From positions 558,001-622,000 of the forward strand of contig NADL03000024.1 in assembly GCA_002205965.3 (NCBI GenBank): a stretch of DNA of 64,000 nucleotides, read 5' to 3'. The translations under genes were made by a program, and so were the position numbers. Below are positions 45,689 to 59,900 of this stretch, one piece after another; position 1 is the stretch's first letter; every line of letters begins with the position of its first letter. The DNA is from Kappaphycus alvarezii. Taxonomy: Eukaryota > Rhodophyta > Florideophyceae > Gigartinales > Solieriaceae. Below the pieces are notes generated by a model. That model saw only the letters and a list, made by a program, of their open reading frames with translations. It did not search any database and had not been told where the DNA came from.

Positions 45689-48362
45689 ATGGAACGCAGC
45701 AACTCATCTTCTGCGAAACGCAGAGCGCCTATAGTTGACGTTCATGATTACTCTACCACTGTTACTGTCGGTAATGAGCGACAAAAAGAGTCTTCGGGGT
45801 CCAGCACAATATAGCCTTAACAGTGGCACATACATATTGAGATCACATTTCCAGAAGCATGGGTTTCTACTTCGCGCAATTAATCAGAAAAGGTTTACAC
45901 CAGAAGGGGCTTAAAACAGAAACTGTGAAGATGCCAAGAAAGGAGCATGAGGAACATATAATAAACCAAATATGCAGGTAGATTGCGAACACATGTTTTC
46001 CATTCATGTGTCTGCAGGATGAGGAGTTTGTGAAGTTACTTTTTCTCCTTGATTCTGAACTAAATTTACGTCTCGTTTTACTATAATCTGCTGTGTCTAT
46101 AACATGCGCCAAGAACGCCGTATCCACATTTAATTGATTTCATCAAGTACTCCAGCCAAGATAAGCCTAATTACAAATGCATGGTCTTCTAAAGTGTACA
46201 AGTGCTACCTAACCATAACTGCGCATGATCTGATAGTACCTAGAACTTCAGTCCGTATTTTTGGACTTTGTGAGGCTTGGTACAACTCATGTCTTTGAAG
46301 CAAACATCTATTCTTCTGCATGATGTACTATTTTACTGGAAAATACTTCCAAAAATACAAACAATCGCCACAGATATTGCGAGAGACTGTAGTACAATTC
46401 ACGTGCGCAGTTCTTCTCGTCTAGGCTTGGAACACCGCCAGACAATGAGGAAACCAACAAATACACACCGAGAACCACGGGGTGTTCGCTGTCCCTCTTT
46501 CTCTTTAAGCAACCTGAAAATCAGTAGCACAGCTCGCCTAAGGCGAGGAGAAGTGTGGCTGGAAGAGCGGGGGTGATTCCGTGGACTGCTGGGATTTATA
46601 ATTGTACTCCGGGCTGTAAGGCCGGATTGTGGTCCGCGGAATGCTAGAAACTTGATAAGGATCGATTACAAAGAACCGTAGAAACCGTGGGTGTAATAAT
46701 GGACAAATAAGATGTAGTAGCGGGTCCGCAGGGCTGGATATCTCCTTTGGAGATAAGGATAGTGTCAAAAACGATAACCTTGAAGTTCCTATTTGTATAT
46801 AGACGCCGGAGTCGGGGCGCCCGGTATGAGTAAATATAACAGACAAACAACAAAAGGGGTATTATAATATTGGATAGAGATGGGGGAACTAGAAAGGGGG
46901 ACCCGGGCGGACAAACGTGGCTATAGCCAAAGTTGCCGTTGGTAAGGTTTCTGCAAAGGCGAAAGATGTGAATCAAGTTCAGAGCCAACACCGGGGTGGC
47001 TGTTTATTCTGGGGCCCTAGGGGCCAGATAGGTATAAATACTAGTTAGCTAGTTTACGATTATCTACGACGGCGGGGTGAGCGAAGTTAAGGTCAGCCAA
47101 GTAAGGGAGATCAAAGTTAGAGATAAGTAAATTCCAACTTTGGCCCCATAGGCGCCTATCAACTGCGAAAATATCAGGTCCAATTTCGGGTCCGAGTGGT
47201 CCAGATTACAACCCTTCAAGCCCTCTGGGATGAGCATACAGCACCAGGAATAATAGTAGGCGACAAGCGAAAACTGCCTTTACTGCACAGTACAGTGGCT
47301 GCTGGTTAGCAGGGAATAAGATGAAAAGAAGATCACCAAAATCAGCTCTGCCCATGGCAGTACAGTTTGACTGCTAATTGCACTACAGAGACGTCTGCAG
47401 TAGAATATCGAAGCTTCTTGGAAAGCAGGTAAAGATCGTCAAATCTGGAAGTTTTTCATGTTCGGTGCATCGCTTACGTGGTGAACATTGCAGTTAAAGA
47501 ATGTATGTTACAGATTAGAACCGAAATTTACGCTACCCGCTCACTTGATAAATCGATGAGGGCGTCGGTAAAACGTTGTTAGCTCTTCGATACTGCAAGT
47601 ATTGAGCTCGGTGAGTGCGTGTCGATTCCAGTATTTGATGTTGAAGCAAGATGGTCATCTACATTTCATATGATTAAGAATGCTTCTAAAGCCCGGAGAG
47701 TGTTGAATGCAATTTTTTATGGACTCTATCACCTGGGCCAATATATTATCGAAGAAGTAGAATTGGAAACGACGGCAGTAACCTGCGATTTTCTGGAGAC
47801 AGCAGCATCTGTTATTGAATTGCAGTCAGGGTCGTCCTATGTGACTTTAGCGTCTGTTAAGGCATTTGATATGTTGAAGAGGGATTAAATCCCTGCAAAA
47901 AGTGACCGCTATTTATTAGTTCCCAGAGCGCAGACTATATTGCGCAAGATCTAGTCATGTAATTGGCTTATTTGCAGTGATATGGCTCACTTGGCCAAAG
48001 TGTTTGATTCTCGCTTTCCAACTGATTTCATATCAGACTCTGACTTTTTGCGAGGAGATGTGCAAACCACCGAGAAGAATCAGCAAAGTGAACAGGACTC
48101 GGTCAACACGACAACGAAAACGCTTTTTGAACAGCTGATTGAAGATAACAGAATTGGTGTTTCTGAAAATGATGAGATTGGTTCATTTATGAGAGCCACA
48201 TACTGCTTTTACAACATGGGAGATCCGCTGAATTGGTGGAAAAGAAATTCTCAGAGGTACCCAAAAATTGCCTCGCATGCCAGTGATATTTTAGCCATTC
48301 AACGATCATCAGTTGCAAATGAGAGTATACTCTCACACACAAACCAAGTATTAGACTACTAA
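45689..48362 (+). mobile_element. hAT-superfamily transposase relic, interrupted
   Basis: From ATG 45689 fragments of a hAT transposase follow in order. A BED-like NSGTYILRSHFQKHG lies near 45,820. The catalytic-core start PAKISLITNAWSSKVYKCYL is at 46,152-46,211 (family: L-T-x-D-A-W-T-S, here Asp to Asn), followed by TITAH. After an intervening repeat come HVRCIAYVVNIAVKE (47,457 on; family C-x-A-H-x-x-N-L), FDVEARWSSTFHMI (about 47,634) and MAHLAKVFDSRF. The C-terminal dimerisation region is at 48222-48335 (DPLNWWKRNSQRYPKIASHA, then LAIQRSSVANESILS). In-frame stops occur at about 47,578 and 47,886. Terminal inverted repeats and the 8-bp target duplication were not found. Inactive. Confidence 0.85.
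46418..47390 (-). repeat. Dispersed LTR-like repeat, copy B, inside the hAT relic
   Basis: Homologous to 25375-26290 along its length (see that entry). On the minus strand it has TGTTGTTTGTCTGTTATATT at about 46,850 followed by CTATATACAAATAGGAAC. It separates the N-terminal and catalytic parts of the hAT transposase, so it inserted after the hAT element was in place. A target-site duplication could not be identified because both edges are eroded. Confidence 0.75.
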
Positions 48363-48429
48363 AGGCTGCGTACGGGCGATTAGACCAAAAAGCTACAAAG
48401 TATCGTAATAGGATAGCCAAATAAATAAA

Positions 48430-49400
48430 CAGTATGGTACCCAAGGAATGGAGCACTGAAAAGGAAAAATTGAGTAGAGGGGAATTTTTAATTCTCTCAG
48501 TAAAGAAAAAGACTCCTGAAATATCTTACAGAACATTATTTTATGAATTTTTGGACGATCTGGTCTGGCGCAATGCGAACAAAGGTAGAAGCGGCCACGC
48601 TGGACCTGATTACGCGGTTGCAACAGCAGCCGCTATTATCCTGCCTCGTGTGCGGAAAGATAGTAGCGGTGCAGGATCCTGTCTGTAGGAAATGCGGGAG
48701 TCATGGTCCTTGAACATTTCTCGGTGCGAATGGAGAGGGCGCCAAGCCTGGTGAGCGCGAGAGGTACAAATTTCCAGTCAAGTGAAGATATTTTATCCTG
48801 GGAGGTCACATAGGGAGCCGACCAGAGCTGAAGGGAGCGGACGCTTGGTTTGTAGACAACGGTAATATTAATGGCTGCGGCCCTGTGTCGCTCGGCGCAG
48901 AACAGCACGGCGACATGGGCTACGGAATGTGAAGTTGAAAGACAGTAGAGAGGGGGAGAGGGTTGTCAGGGACGAGAGAGGGCATTTTTTTGAGGATAAG
49001 AGCGGAATGCGAGGGTCCAATAGGGGTGATTCAAGTTTTGTCTTGAGAACATGGCCAGATATCATGTTGGGAATATTGTTTTGACCGTGCGTTACACCGT
49101 ATCTGGACTTGAAAATGACATCAAGGTTACACAGTCAGTTCACGGGGATGTGGTATTGCGTACAACGCAACAGTTTGAGCTGGCGACGGATCATGTCGGA
49201 CTGTAGCGAGGAGGAGACATGAGTGGCTGAAGATGGAGGTGTGCTGGAGGAGGAGCTTGCACCCGGGGATAGGAAGGAGTTATGATGAGCTATAAAGCGT
49301 ATCGCGAAGTTGGAGTGGTACAAGGCATCGGAGTTTCGATCCGCCGCAGCCTCTTGCAACTCTTGAGATAAAATATCCAGTACAGGCTCAGGTCATTCAA
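48430..49400. mobile_element. Unclassified element relic with Cys-pair motif
   Basis: Plus strand near 48,640: CLVCGKIVAVQDPVCRKCGS, two Cys pairs as in a zinc knuckle or ribbon, then GSRPELKGADAWFVDNGNIN. Minus strand, 48636-48908: INITVVYKPSVRSLQLWSAP; and 49135-49359: ALYHSNFAIRFIAHHNSFLS with a Ser-rich tail. The GC content is higher than the surroundings, as for other element relics. The coding strand is unresolved. The minus strand would follow on from the LINE fragment upstream. Confidence 0.35.
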
Positions 49401-49515
49401 AATTCAAAAGAAGGAACGCAATAATTCACACTCCTCCGCGCTGGTGAGTGCTGGGGAGGCGTGAAATTTGAATTTCTACAATATTCACTCTTTGTGCAAT
49501 GATACAGTTGGGAGC

Positions 49516-50113
49516 TTAGTTTTTAAGTCTATCAGGCCCTTCGCCTACCATCGCATACGTTAGGAAACCGTAGCAAACTCTCTTCGAGAATGCAGTACTC
49601 TGCGAGCAAAAGAATGAGGGTTTATTACTGCGAGCAATGTATAGGTTTGAGTCTTCTACATTTGAACTGGTAGAGTTTTTTTTCATATGCGAGAGACGAC
49701 GGACCCGAGCTACCACGAACTAGCTGGTCTCAAAATGATAGTCAAAACCTGCAGCGCGAACCACATGATATGCGAGGACGTTACGGATGGAGTTGTAGCT
49801 GTGGGTGCTGCCAAAAACTGAGGGGCAGATTTCAGCATCCCAGACGCCATATGTATCAAGTCTTTGCTCACAGTGTTGACACTGCGGCGTCACTGAGTCC
49901 GTGTAAATTGGAAGTCCGAGGTGTCGACGCAGCATCATGCCCCAATGTACGCGGAAAACTTCGTTGCAGTGGTCGCATGTTCCTGAAGGAAAGCAGCTGC
50001 AGCAGTGGTTCGAAAAGATAGCCTAGGATCCGGCAGCGAGTAAGGTGAGGACTGTGAGTAGGGTGGGTGGGTTCATCCTTCCAGAGAGCATACTCCCATA
50101 AATTTTTTGCCAT
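49516..50113 (-). mobile_element. LINE ORF2 C-terminal fragment (fourth copy)
   Basis: Minus strand. RRHLGLPIYTDSVTPQCQHC is followed by EQRLDTYGVWDAEIC (49,834-49,920), matching the C-x2-C ... LDxYGxH ... C knuckle of LINE ORF2, with His replaced. Then SYNSIRNVLAYHVVRAAGFD matches the RHN-x-I-x-x-x-L ... AGF segment that follows in the family. The copy ends before the RPD motif. It is degraded, and more distant from the 34.7-kb copy than the 3-kb copies are. Confidence 0.7.
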
Positions 50114-50613
50114 GGCCTCGTGTTCTACCTCATTTTAATTTATATGAAGGTTGCCGGGTGTAGCAAGGTCTTGTACTGAATAATTAAATCATGTCTATCG
50201 ATCAGCTGTAGGGAGTTCTGCCCCTAGATGCAGTTCAACTTCCTTTCCATAAACATCCTTTACCCAGTCAAAAAATAATTCCAGCGTTAAGACAATCAAT
50301 ATCACTCTGATAAAAGCATCAAGTATGGAATGTGACGTACGTGAAAAGTTTCAAAAAGGCCATTGGCATGGCCGAAATGCCTTTCTACAATCGGAAAACA
50401 ACAAATGGCGTGTTTTAGGTGGGAATCGTAGAAGAAATTGGCATGAATGCTACTAGCTATAAGTTGACCATAGCTGGATTACAAGAGAGAGTCGGTACTA
50501 TATATCTCAGGCATATGCAAATCCTTAAACTCTGGCCAGTTATCTTCGCAAGAGATCTGCCAGACCGTTCTAAGTTGAGCATCAACTTAAATTACACAAT
50601 TGGGAACTGTTTT

Positions 50614-50994
50614 TTATACTTTCACCCTATGAATACGTTCAGTCAAGTTTTCCTTGCTCAAAGCCACCTCATATTTATCTACAATGATTATGAAGGACTT
50701 GGACGCTAATCCATGACGCGCACGAAATAAATCTACCCATTCGCGAGAGAGCATTCCTTCTAGAAACGTAATATATTTCCTCCTGGAACTCAGCGTAAAG
50801 TGTACAAGTTCTGATACAAGTAGATGCAATCCAGTTGGAGTGAGCATAGTATTGTGAGATTCGAAATATTCAAATGTTTCAATAATTGTTTCTTCTTCCT
50901 TTATATTTAAAGTACGCAGGAACCCTAGAGACCTTATTGAGATGTAGATATCGCTGGGGAGGCAATCTGCGAATCTGGATTGCCGGTTATCCAT
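50614..50994 (-). mobile_element. Possible CENP-B/Tc5-type DNA-binding domain of a pogo-like transposase
   Basis: A 126-codon minus-strand frame reads LGFLRTLNIKEEETIIETFE, then MLTPTGLHLLVSELV, then LSREWVDLFRARHGLASKSF. The layout resembles the CENP-B/HTH_Tnp_Tc5 domain that precedes the DDE domain in pogo-type transposases: L-x-x-x-E-E, a second helix pair, W-x-x-x-F-x-x-R-H. No DDE domain was recognised downstream. Moderate to low confidence. Confidence 0.45.
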
Positions 50995-53900
50995 TGAGAG
51001 AATGTACGGAAAATTGATGTCTCTTACAGCATATATTTGCCTGTAGGCGTGATTAAATCGGTCTGCGGGTTTTACTCACGCTTTTTGAATACTTTTGTCT
51101 GCAATCTTCCGGAAAAGGGATCCATGCTGAGCGGTTTGCATATTATTATCAATTCAGTATTTTCAGCTCGATGCATTTGTCCGCTGTCAAAATAAAAGGA
51201 CCAGCTTGTAATTGCGAATATTATTTTTACACAAAATACACTGATTTTCGTGATTTTCGTGGTATCTCTGTCCGGAGGTACTTACAAAGGCATTATGATA
51301 CTTATGGTACTGCTTCTGTTTGACGAGAGCTACACTTCTGCCATTATCTTTCATGCGGAATGGAGCTGATGGATATATATATGTAATTGGGACAGAAATG
51401 TACATCCCAAATTAATTTGTAAATGAAAATTCATTCAGAAGAAAGCTTGATTCCCCCAATATGTGAATCGGTACTGGAAGAAGGTTGAGTATTTTTAAGG
51501 TATCTGCACTCACAACGGGTTCCTTATGTTAAAAATTTATGAATAGAGATGAATAAGTAATATGTTGCACGATAGAGCTCCTCCTCCTTAGAGGATGAAT
51601 ACCATATTCATGAGTAAAAGCGTTCGTAATGATGGTAATATCTTCCCTCAAAGCAAGTAAGAAATATGCGCTTGTAAATTAAACACAAACCCTGCCTTTG
51701 ATTTATAAATTAGTAATCTGCAACCAAAAAAAGCCATTCCAGGCCAGATGTATTTATTAAAATCAAGATACTCAGACAGAACCCCTCAAATTGGGCTAAT
51801 TGGTAGGTTTTACCATAAAAGTGAGTTTTCTATGGCGAGTAAGAGACAGCCTCTAATTACCGCACACAGTATACTCTCCGCAAAGCACATCATTTGTTTA
51901 CTTGATCAAAACAACTAATTCTTCATAGATAGCCTGGGCTATAACTACACCGAGCTACCCTCACTCAATTTCCTTCAAGTTACTGTCAACGGTCTGCGAC
52001 TGCTTGTGCAAGGCTGGCATCATGCGAAAGTCAGAGCCTAATAGCATAACCGAAGGGAAGTGATCAACAATTTGCTTGACCAAAAACGGTCCAGAAAGGG
52101 ACTCATTGAATCGCCAAGTGCGAATATTTATAAGATAATACACTAAAAATGATGATGTTTACAGCCAATATAGTCGAGTCCATGTTAGGAAGGTATGGGG
52201 CCCCAGTACTTTCTCCTTCACCATTCTTAGAAGGATCAGGACTATCTTGCACATATTCACTAGGAGAAGGTATCTTATGATATTATTACGGAAGCATCAG
52301 GTTTAATTCGGTAAATTGTAGTTGGACAACAGACTATTGAGAATAGAAAGAGAACATCTTTCTAATTGAAGAAGAATGATATAAGAATTTGAGAACTATG
52401 ACTGACTCGAAAAACTGGCTCAACTGTTTCAAAGGAAGAAGCGTAAACAACCGACATAACTGTCCGTTTACTTGATTGGTATATTTGCAGATTGAGCGCG
52501 TAGTATCAGTGAATAAGGTTAGCACTAAAACATATCTGTCTTCCGTTTTTAGCTAGCCTCGCTAGTCGGGGTTCGGAAGAATGTATTTATACCAAAGTTG
52601 CCTCTGCGTAGAAAGAAACGATACAATTCGATGCTTAAAGAGTGCCATCATAACTTCGCCAACTTTCTCGACGTGCAAATCAACTCGCGTCCATCAATAG
52701 GAGGAACATGTCATCTACAAAAATGTTTTAATACATGCAAGTAATTCTTTACACCTTTTTCACATCATCAAGATACATAACGCGCGAATTGAGGTTATTT
52801 TGAGAGAAGTAATTAAATAAAATTGTGTAGCTAATCTATAGAATATCTTATAATAAAACGATTAGTAGATTGGAAACAAGAATTAAGCTAAATAAATACA
52901 ATATAAAATTGCGACTGCAGTTGCGTGGAGTAACCACGCTGTCAAGGTATTTAACTATTATTAGGAGATATTAAATCTTAAGAATGGCTGCACCATCTCT
53001 CAAATGGGGCGCAAATATTCTTGGGAGATCAAATGGAAGTTTATAGCTTCCTACTTTCAGGTCACATAGAGAAGAAAACACAACTGCAAAATTGAGCTTA
53101 TATGTAAATGTTAGATTGAGACCAAAGTAGGTTGAGCAGTATTAAATATTTCAAATTTAACGATTAGAAGTATTTTATTCTGAGAATATTGAGATGAGGT
53201 GGATAATTTCTGGAAAAATGGTAGAAGTTACTAATTTTTTATTAAAATCTAAAAATCGCAAAATGCAAGAAATTATATTCTATAATTGGTAAAAATGTAA
53301 TATTGGGAAGAGTATAAAGTTTAAAAAAATGTAAGAACTTAAAAAAGAAAGAATTGCACGAGAGAGAGTTAATCTAAAGAGACAAAAGGGCGTCGAATAG
53401 AAGATCTCGGAATTTTTGTATATATAAAGATATCATCTCAAAATAGATGGAAAAGGAAAAATAGCTGGAATCAACTAAGTATTGCAATTTATGCATTTGA
53501 AAATTACACGGAAGACATAAAACTCAATTACGTTAGCAGATTTCAGCTTAATAGTACGAAAGAAACTGTCCGTACCGATATCGCTAAAGGAGCTTCAACA
53601 AATCTTCTAGTCGTGGTTTTTATGTTCAGCCTGTATTACTACATTTATAAAAACTCATTAGAATTGGATCCTTACAAGAAACCACACTCGAAAATTTTTA
53701 TTGATATTTCCTAATACTTCACTTATTTCTACATTTGTGGCACGTTATACACGTTAGTGTATCAGTTTACGAGTCAGAGGCCGGAGCGCGCCGAAAATAT
53801 GGGCTTCTTTAACGATTGTTCTGCGACAATTGGAATCGAAAAGATGGCCAGAAAGATAAACTTCTATAACATTTAAAATTGTAGCAGCATATTGGCGTAA

Positions 53901-56900
53901 ATTATTTATATGTATTCAAAAACGCAAAGATTTTTTTGTAACGGATTATTTGTAAAGTTTTATTTTAGATAAAACCAATGAAAAATCTCATAATGATTTA
54001 CAAATATACTATGTGTGATTTTTAATTTTCAAGATTATTTTCAATTATTTGAAAGCACTTTATCGCGCTTTCTTGTGAATAAATCTAACTAATAAATATG
54101 AAAGGAACACGGAATGGATAAAATTAAATATCGCGTATCACAAAAAGTCATGTTTAATTTCCTAGGCACTGCTTCTGATTTCTTTTTAATTTGTTTACTG
54201 TGTCACTTAATTTCGAATCATGGATAATATTTTCAACGCTTTGAATCTATTTAAAAGGATATGCGACAATGATTGCAGTGACCTGCCGAAATATTCTTCC
54301 TATCGACTACAACTTCAAGTAAAATTTCAGTAAAAGTTACGATTACTATTCTCATTAAGGATCTCATGGTAAATTTTCGAAAATTTGTTTGGCTTTTAAA
54401 AGTTGGAGTAAAATACTTCCAGGAAAGAAGCAAGTTTATTCTACTACCGTACACGTATATAAAGAAACTAATGTATCTAATTAATATAATTTAAGTGCGA
54501 TTTCATCCTTTTAGAAATCTTTTGAAGTGAAAAAGATTCAGAAACAAGTAAAAACATACTTTTTATTTACATAATGAGGTTTGCTTACATATGAGGTATA
54601 AAATTGATCCTCTGAACAACTTACTACATATAACGGTAAGAACCAAGGTTACTAGTTTAATTGAGTCTCCGCTCATCACCTGAATAACAAGGTCAATCCT
54701 ATTTACATGGTTAGAATCAGTAAAAAATGCACATTTCTTTTCTTCAATGGAACTATTGGCTGTTCTCGGGATATTTGAAATGTAGATGGAGAGTTTTCAA
54801 AAAGCGTTTGGCCTTGTAATAACATAAATAAATCATTAAATGAGATGAGATATTTAGCATAGAATATTACGAACGTACTTTCCATAAAATTGTAATCCAA
54901 CTGAAGCTACATTCTCGAATTATTATTTAACTCATTCATGAAGTGCAGATAATTTTTTGCAAGAAGTATCAATTGCCGGCGAGCGTAACAGAGCAAATTG
55001 AACAATGGGGAAAAGATGAGAGGAATAAAGGCTTATATATTCACATAAGCATCTACATCTGCACTAGTGTATCTCAGGATGCAGTGCTGGACGTCGCAAT
55101 ATGCTGCATTATACATTCCTGGTTATTATCTCCTAATAATGATCTTAATTTACATAAAATGGTGCTTCAAACCTATCTAGTCCGAAAGTAGTAATACATG
55201 AGAGAACAGTAAATCATTGTGAATTAATTTTGGATGTAATATCTAGCATTCTCTTAAAATAAACTGGACTACAGATAGTGGACTCAAAGCAATACCCATT
55301 TAACATTTACGTAGGTTGAAGTCTTATTTTTGGTCCTAATAATAGTTCATGTGAGATAAAATTGAGATAAAATTTATGAACTCTTATGAAAAGGAGGTCA
55401 ATATAGGAAATCGAAAAATAATTTAATTCCTAAAAATTAGGTGCTTCTAGTAATCCGAGTGCGCAGGACCAAAACTCAAAAATGCGAGTAGATAATTGAG
55501 CAATATTATAGTCTTGAATCATAGCAATAAGTAGAGATGAAAACAAAAGATTCTGAGAGCACTTAAATTTACTTAATGAGAACTTATTAGCTTTACTTGA
55601 AGATTTATGATTATTGGAACAACTACTCGCATTTTATCCTCATCCTGGTTATGTTAAAAAATAATTTTCGCTGCAAGTTTATAAGTTCAAAAGCATTTAT
55701 TGCACGAAAAAAATTATTGGATGTATCACTGAATCTTATTTCTTCTTTTACCTCCATCTCAAGGTGTAGAGCATGATAATTTCCTAAATCTGGGAGCTGG
55801 TTAGTTCGCAGAATTGAACTTGTTTTTTTTATTTTTGGGTACTGTTTATTTTGAGTAGACTTGTCAGAATTTCTCTTGTAGTTTTAACAATAAGTAGTTT
55901 AATATATTTAGAAAAATACTATAATGCAAAATATGACCTAACTGGTTTGAATAAAACTATCATGGAAAGAGGATATTGTACACATGTAAAACTATAGTAA
56001 ATTTGTTCAGTCAGCCTACAGGAAATAAAAATTCTCGCATTCGCTTCGATTCGTCCCTATAATAGAGTAGCACCGGGGGGTTTCCATAAGACCGGATTTT
56101 GTGCCGTGTACGTGCATATTACTGCAAGAAGTCAATAAACGTGGTCTTTAACTTTGTTTTGGTAATTCAAATAGAGTAATATGAACGTTTTATTTATTAT
56201 TAGTGAGTTAATTTCTAATAATGTGTGCTTTAGAAGTGACAGAAAATACCCAGCAATGTTTTCGAAAATACATATTATCATTTTTGAACTAATACATAAC
56301 ATTTTGAACAAAACATAACATCCCAGGAAATATATCTATCTGAGATCACACTTATTAAAACTCAGGAGATTCTCTTTCAATCAATGAGAACGTAGGCGAA
56401 ACTTGGACGATAATTTTAGTGGTTCACTTCCTTAGGATTTTCAGCTCCCCTCGGCCAGTATGGCGTTTCTTATGATCAAATTTTGATTTAGAGAGAAAAA
56501 TATATGAAAAGTATATTTACTACAGTATTGTTAACTAAAAAAGCACTTGGATAAAAGAAGAAAAAAATTGAATTGATAATCTTTTAAACCGGCTTTAACA
56601 GATGATAAACTGTAAAAGGGAACTCTCAAATCAGAGTATATTTATTCTGTTCAGCTAAGAGAGCTGCGGTCACTGCAATATCAAAACATAGTTGTATAAA
56701 TTACTTCAGAAGCATTTCTATTTTAGCTTTACATATAGGGGTGTGAGAACTGCGAAAAAGTTGAAAATATGGATAGTTTAACGTTATATCACAGTAACTG
56801 CAAGAGGTTTTATTAATAGTATAATTATTTCTAATTAGGTCTCCCTTCAATAAATTTTTGTAGCTTAGAATCTTTGTGTTGTTTTTGGAATAAACTCAAA

Positions 56901-59900
56901 ATAATGGCGGTGAAAACGTACTTTTCTGAACAGATAGTATGCGAGTGATTTAAATCTACACATGTAATCACTGATTGGAAAGAAAATAGAAGGTCCCTTA
57001 AACGTAACTTCATCTTCATATGCAAGTATTTATATCCATTATTGTTATCATTATTTAAAACAAAATAATCCTGATTAAAGGAGTCAGCCAGAATAAATCT
57101 CAAACAAGGAAGTTCGTTGTTGAATAGAAAGGATATTTCTTATCTCATACAAACGGATTCGCAGAAAGGGACAATTTCGAAAATAATTTCTTCTCTTTAT
57201 CCTCGGCTCGGCAAGTAGTCTACAATACTATGAGACTAGGAAAGGAGCCAAAAATTAGAAGCATATATTGCAATTTATCTTTACAGATTGGGTGGTTATG
57301 AATATATCCTGGGACTAAGTCTATTTTATTCTTTTCCGTGGATAATAAATAGTCAATGGGGGTAGCGACTTTGTTTCAGCTAAATTTAAATATTTATTCT
57401 TCTCATTTGTCTCTTTTATCTGTAAACATGTTTTTTTGTCTACTGGTTATTGTCACCCTATGAATAATATATCATTGTAGATTCAGGTGAACATTCGTAA
57501 AAATAATAAAATAATTAAATATTAAATATTTAATCCTTTTATGCCGCAAAATTTAATGAATTATCGCGCTTGATGCCGTATTTTACTACCCACCTTTCAA
57601 AATAGGACTGAATTGCCCACATAAGAGCGTTAAATATTGTTATTTGCCACATCCAGGCTTCTTTCCTCGTTGATGGACGCAAATTATCGAAATGTCTGAA
57701 ATGTTGGAGCATTATACCAGTTTATAGTGTATCGAAGGTATCATTCAGCCCCTTTTATCTTAGTTTTAACATTAATGATCGATTAAAGAACATTTTTTGG
57801 GATATAGGAGAAAATGTGTTCAAGTAAGAATATTTAATGGGGAGAAATATTAAGAATATACGGACAAATAGTAAGAGACAGTTAACTACCTTGGATATCC
57901 ATCTCTCTATTTGAAACGTTCCAGGTAGTTATGAAATGTTCAGACCTACTCAATCGTATTATCAGTGGATGAACAGAACATTAATATATCATATTTGTAC
58001 ATAAACGTCTCCAATAATCTTAAAAGAAAGTTTCAAACAGTTCTATGCTATCTGAAATTTATTCTTACAAAAAATTTCAAAAGTTCAATACTCAGCCTGA
58101 TCAGAAGATTAATGGTTGCTTAATAAGTAATTTCGTTAATTTGATCTCCTTAATCTCAGAAAAAGATAATTTTTCCGTATTTGAAAATATTTTGCGTTGC
58201 AAAACATTGTGAGTAATCTTTTGAAGCTCATATAATTACAGGTTCCGTTTTCCAGAGCTCCGTAAAGAAAATTTTCATACAACTCCAAAACTGCAAAGAA
58301 ATTTTTCCATTTGAGCCTAACTCAATCAGAGTCGCTGTTTTGTGAAAATTTAATTTGGAACATTAAAATTGCGAGTGCCGAGAATAGAATTACGAAAGTC
58401 TATCTTCACGGAAAAAGTTGAGCAAGAGCTATATTTTTTAATCTTTGAGTTCTAATCACCCTGAGCGCAATATAAATTTCAAGCTTTCAAAAACCAAGCA
58501 CTATATTTTCTTACTGTCTCTTTATTACCCATTTCTGTTCCAAATTTAAATTCTTAGCTTGATCCGCGAAATCTAGCCCAATCATTGCATGATATTTCGT
58601 ATCAAAATCTTACCAAAAAATTGAAATCAAGCATATACTTTGAGAATACTTCTTGATTTCTTATATTTTCTATAAGCTTTTCCGCGGAACAGTTTGATAA
58701 GAATCAAGTGACAGATCTGTGGGAATATACTGATAAGTAGAGTTTCGAATAAGATTCTATGAGTAAGTTTTGATAATTCTCTGCAATAATTATTGACTAA
58801 ACGATCACGTCATTTTTAAGTAGTATCTGAATAATGATGTCCAGTTATATATGTACTAGTTTATGTTGTTTTTTTCATGAATAAAGAGGTTGAAATTCAT
58901 TTAGCAAAAATGCTTGTTTCCTCTCAACCCCGTTAAATTAGTTATTCTTACAATGTATATAATCTTCGACATCCCCGTAGCAGAATTAGAGCTCGAACCG
59001 GATATCTCTCGAAAATGATAGAAGAGCTTCACTTTCTTTGAAGCTCCAGAAATTTTCTCCAAAAAGACTGTAGAAGAGAATGAGTAAAACTATTTCATCC
59101 TGAGTGAAAGTAAACTACAATTCCATCGTCTACTATATTGAATACTTGCGAAATTTGGAATTTTAAACCTTTAATTAACCATCAAGGTGGTTCACGTCAA
59201 CAAATTTATTTTTAACTCCCTCGGGCTTAAAACTAAATTTTCAGCCAGTATAGGTTTAAAAGCAATTATTGGTTCCAACCAATCCAAAATATTGCAATAA
59301 ATGAACAAGGCGTTCGTTTTTGTAGGAGTTAATAATATTTTTCCACGTTCCATATTTAAATATTCATACTCTTCGTGCTGTCCTTTTATGAGACTAATTA
59401 CTTTATAACAGGCATTTATTAATATCGCAGCCGAAAAATCTCTAGAGTTCAGTTCGAGACGCACGTATATTCGTATATTTTAATTTCAAACCAAATGGCT
59501 TAATGAACGATAATTACGGAATGAAAAGCTGTAATATTTCTTCCACAATTGTATAGCTCGAGACGCAATACACAACGATTCTATAAAATTCCATACTCAC
59601 ATTGAAAAAAATTTTCCTTCCAGCATCTAATACGGATCGTTGAAATATCCTTTCTCGGATACTGTATTAGGAAGAATAATTGCGTTTGCAACCACTCTTA
59701 ACATCGGAAATACCATGCAAAAGCTCTTTAGTCAACAAAAAAGCTCTTTTGATGTTGATGAAAAATATTCAGGGAGACGAAAACGCAGGAAGAAGTATCA
59801 TAATAATTTTCAAAATACTACATTGCTTATTTTAGGCCCTTCAAATTGATTTGAAATCATTTGATTTCTCTAAGGCTGTTTTCGCAGAATTTTCCCAACG

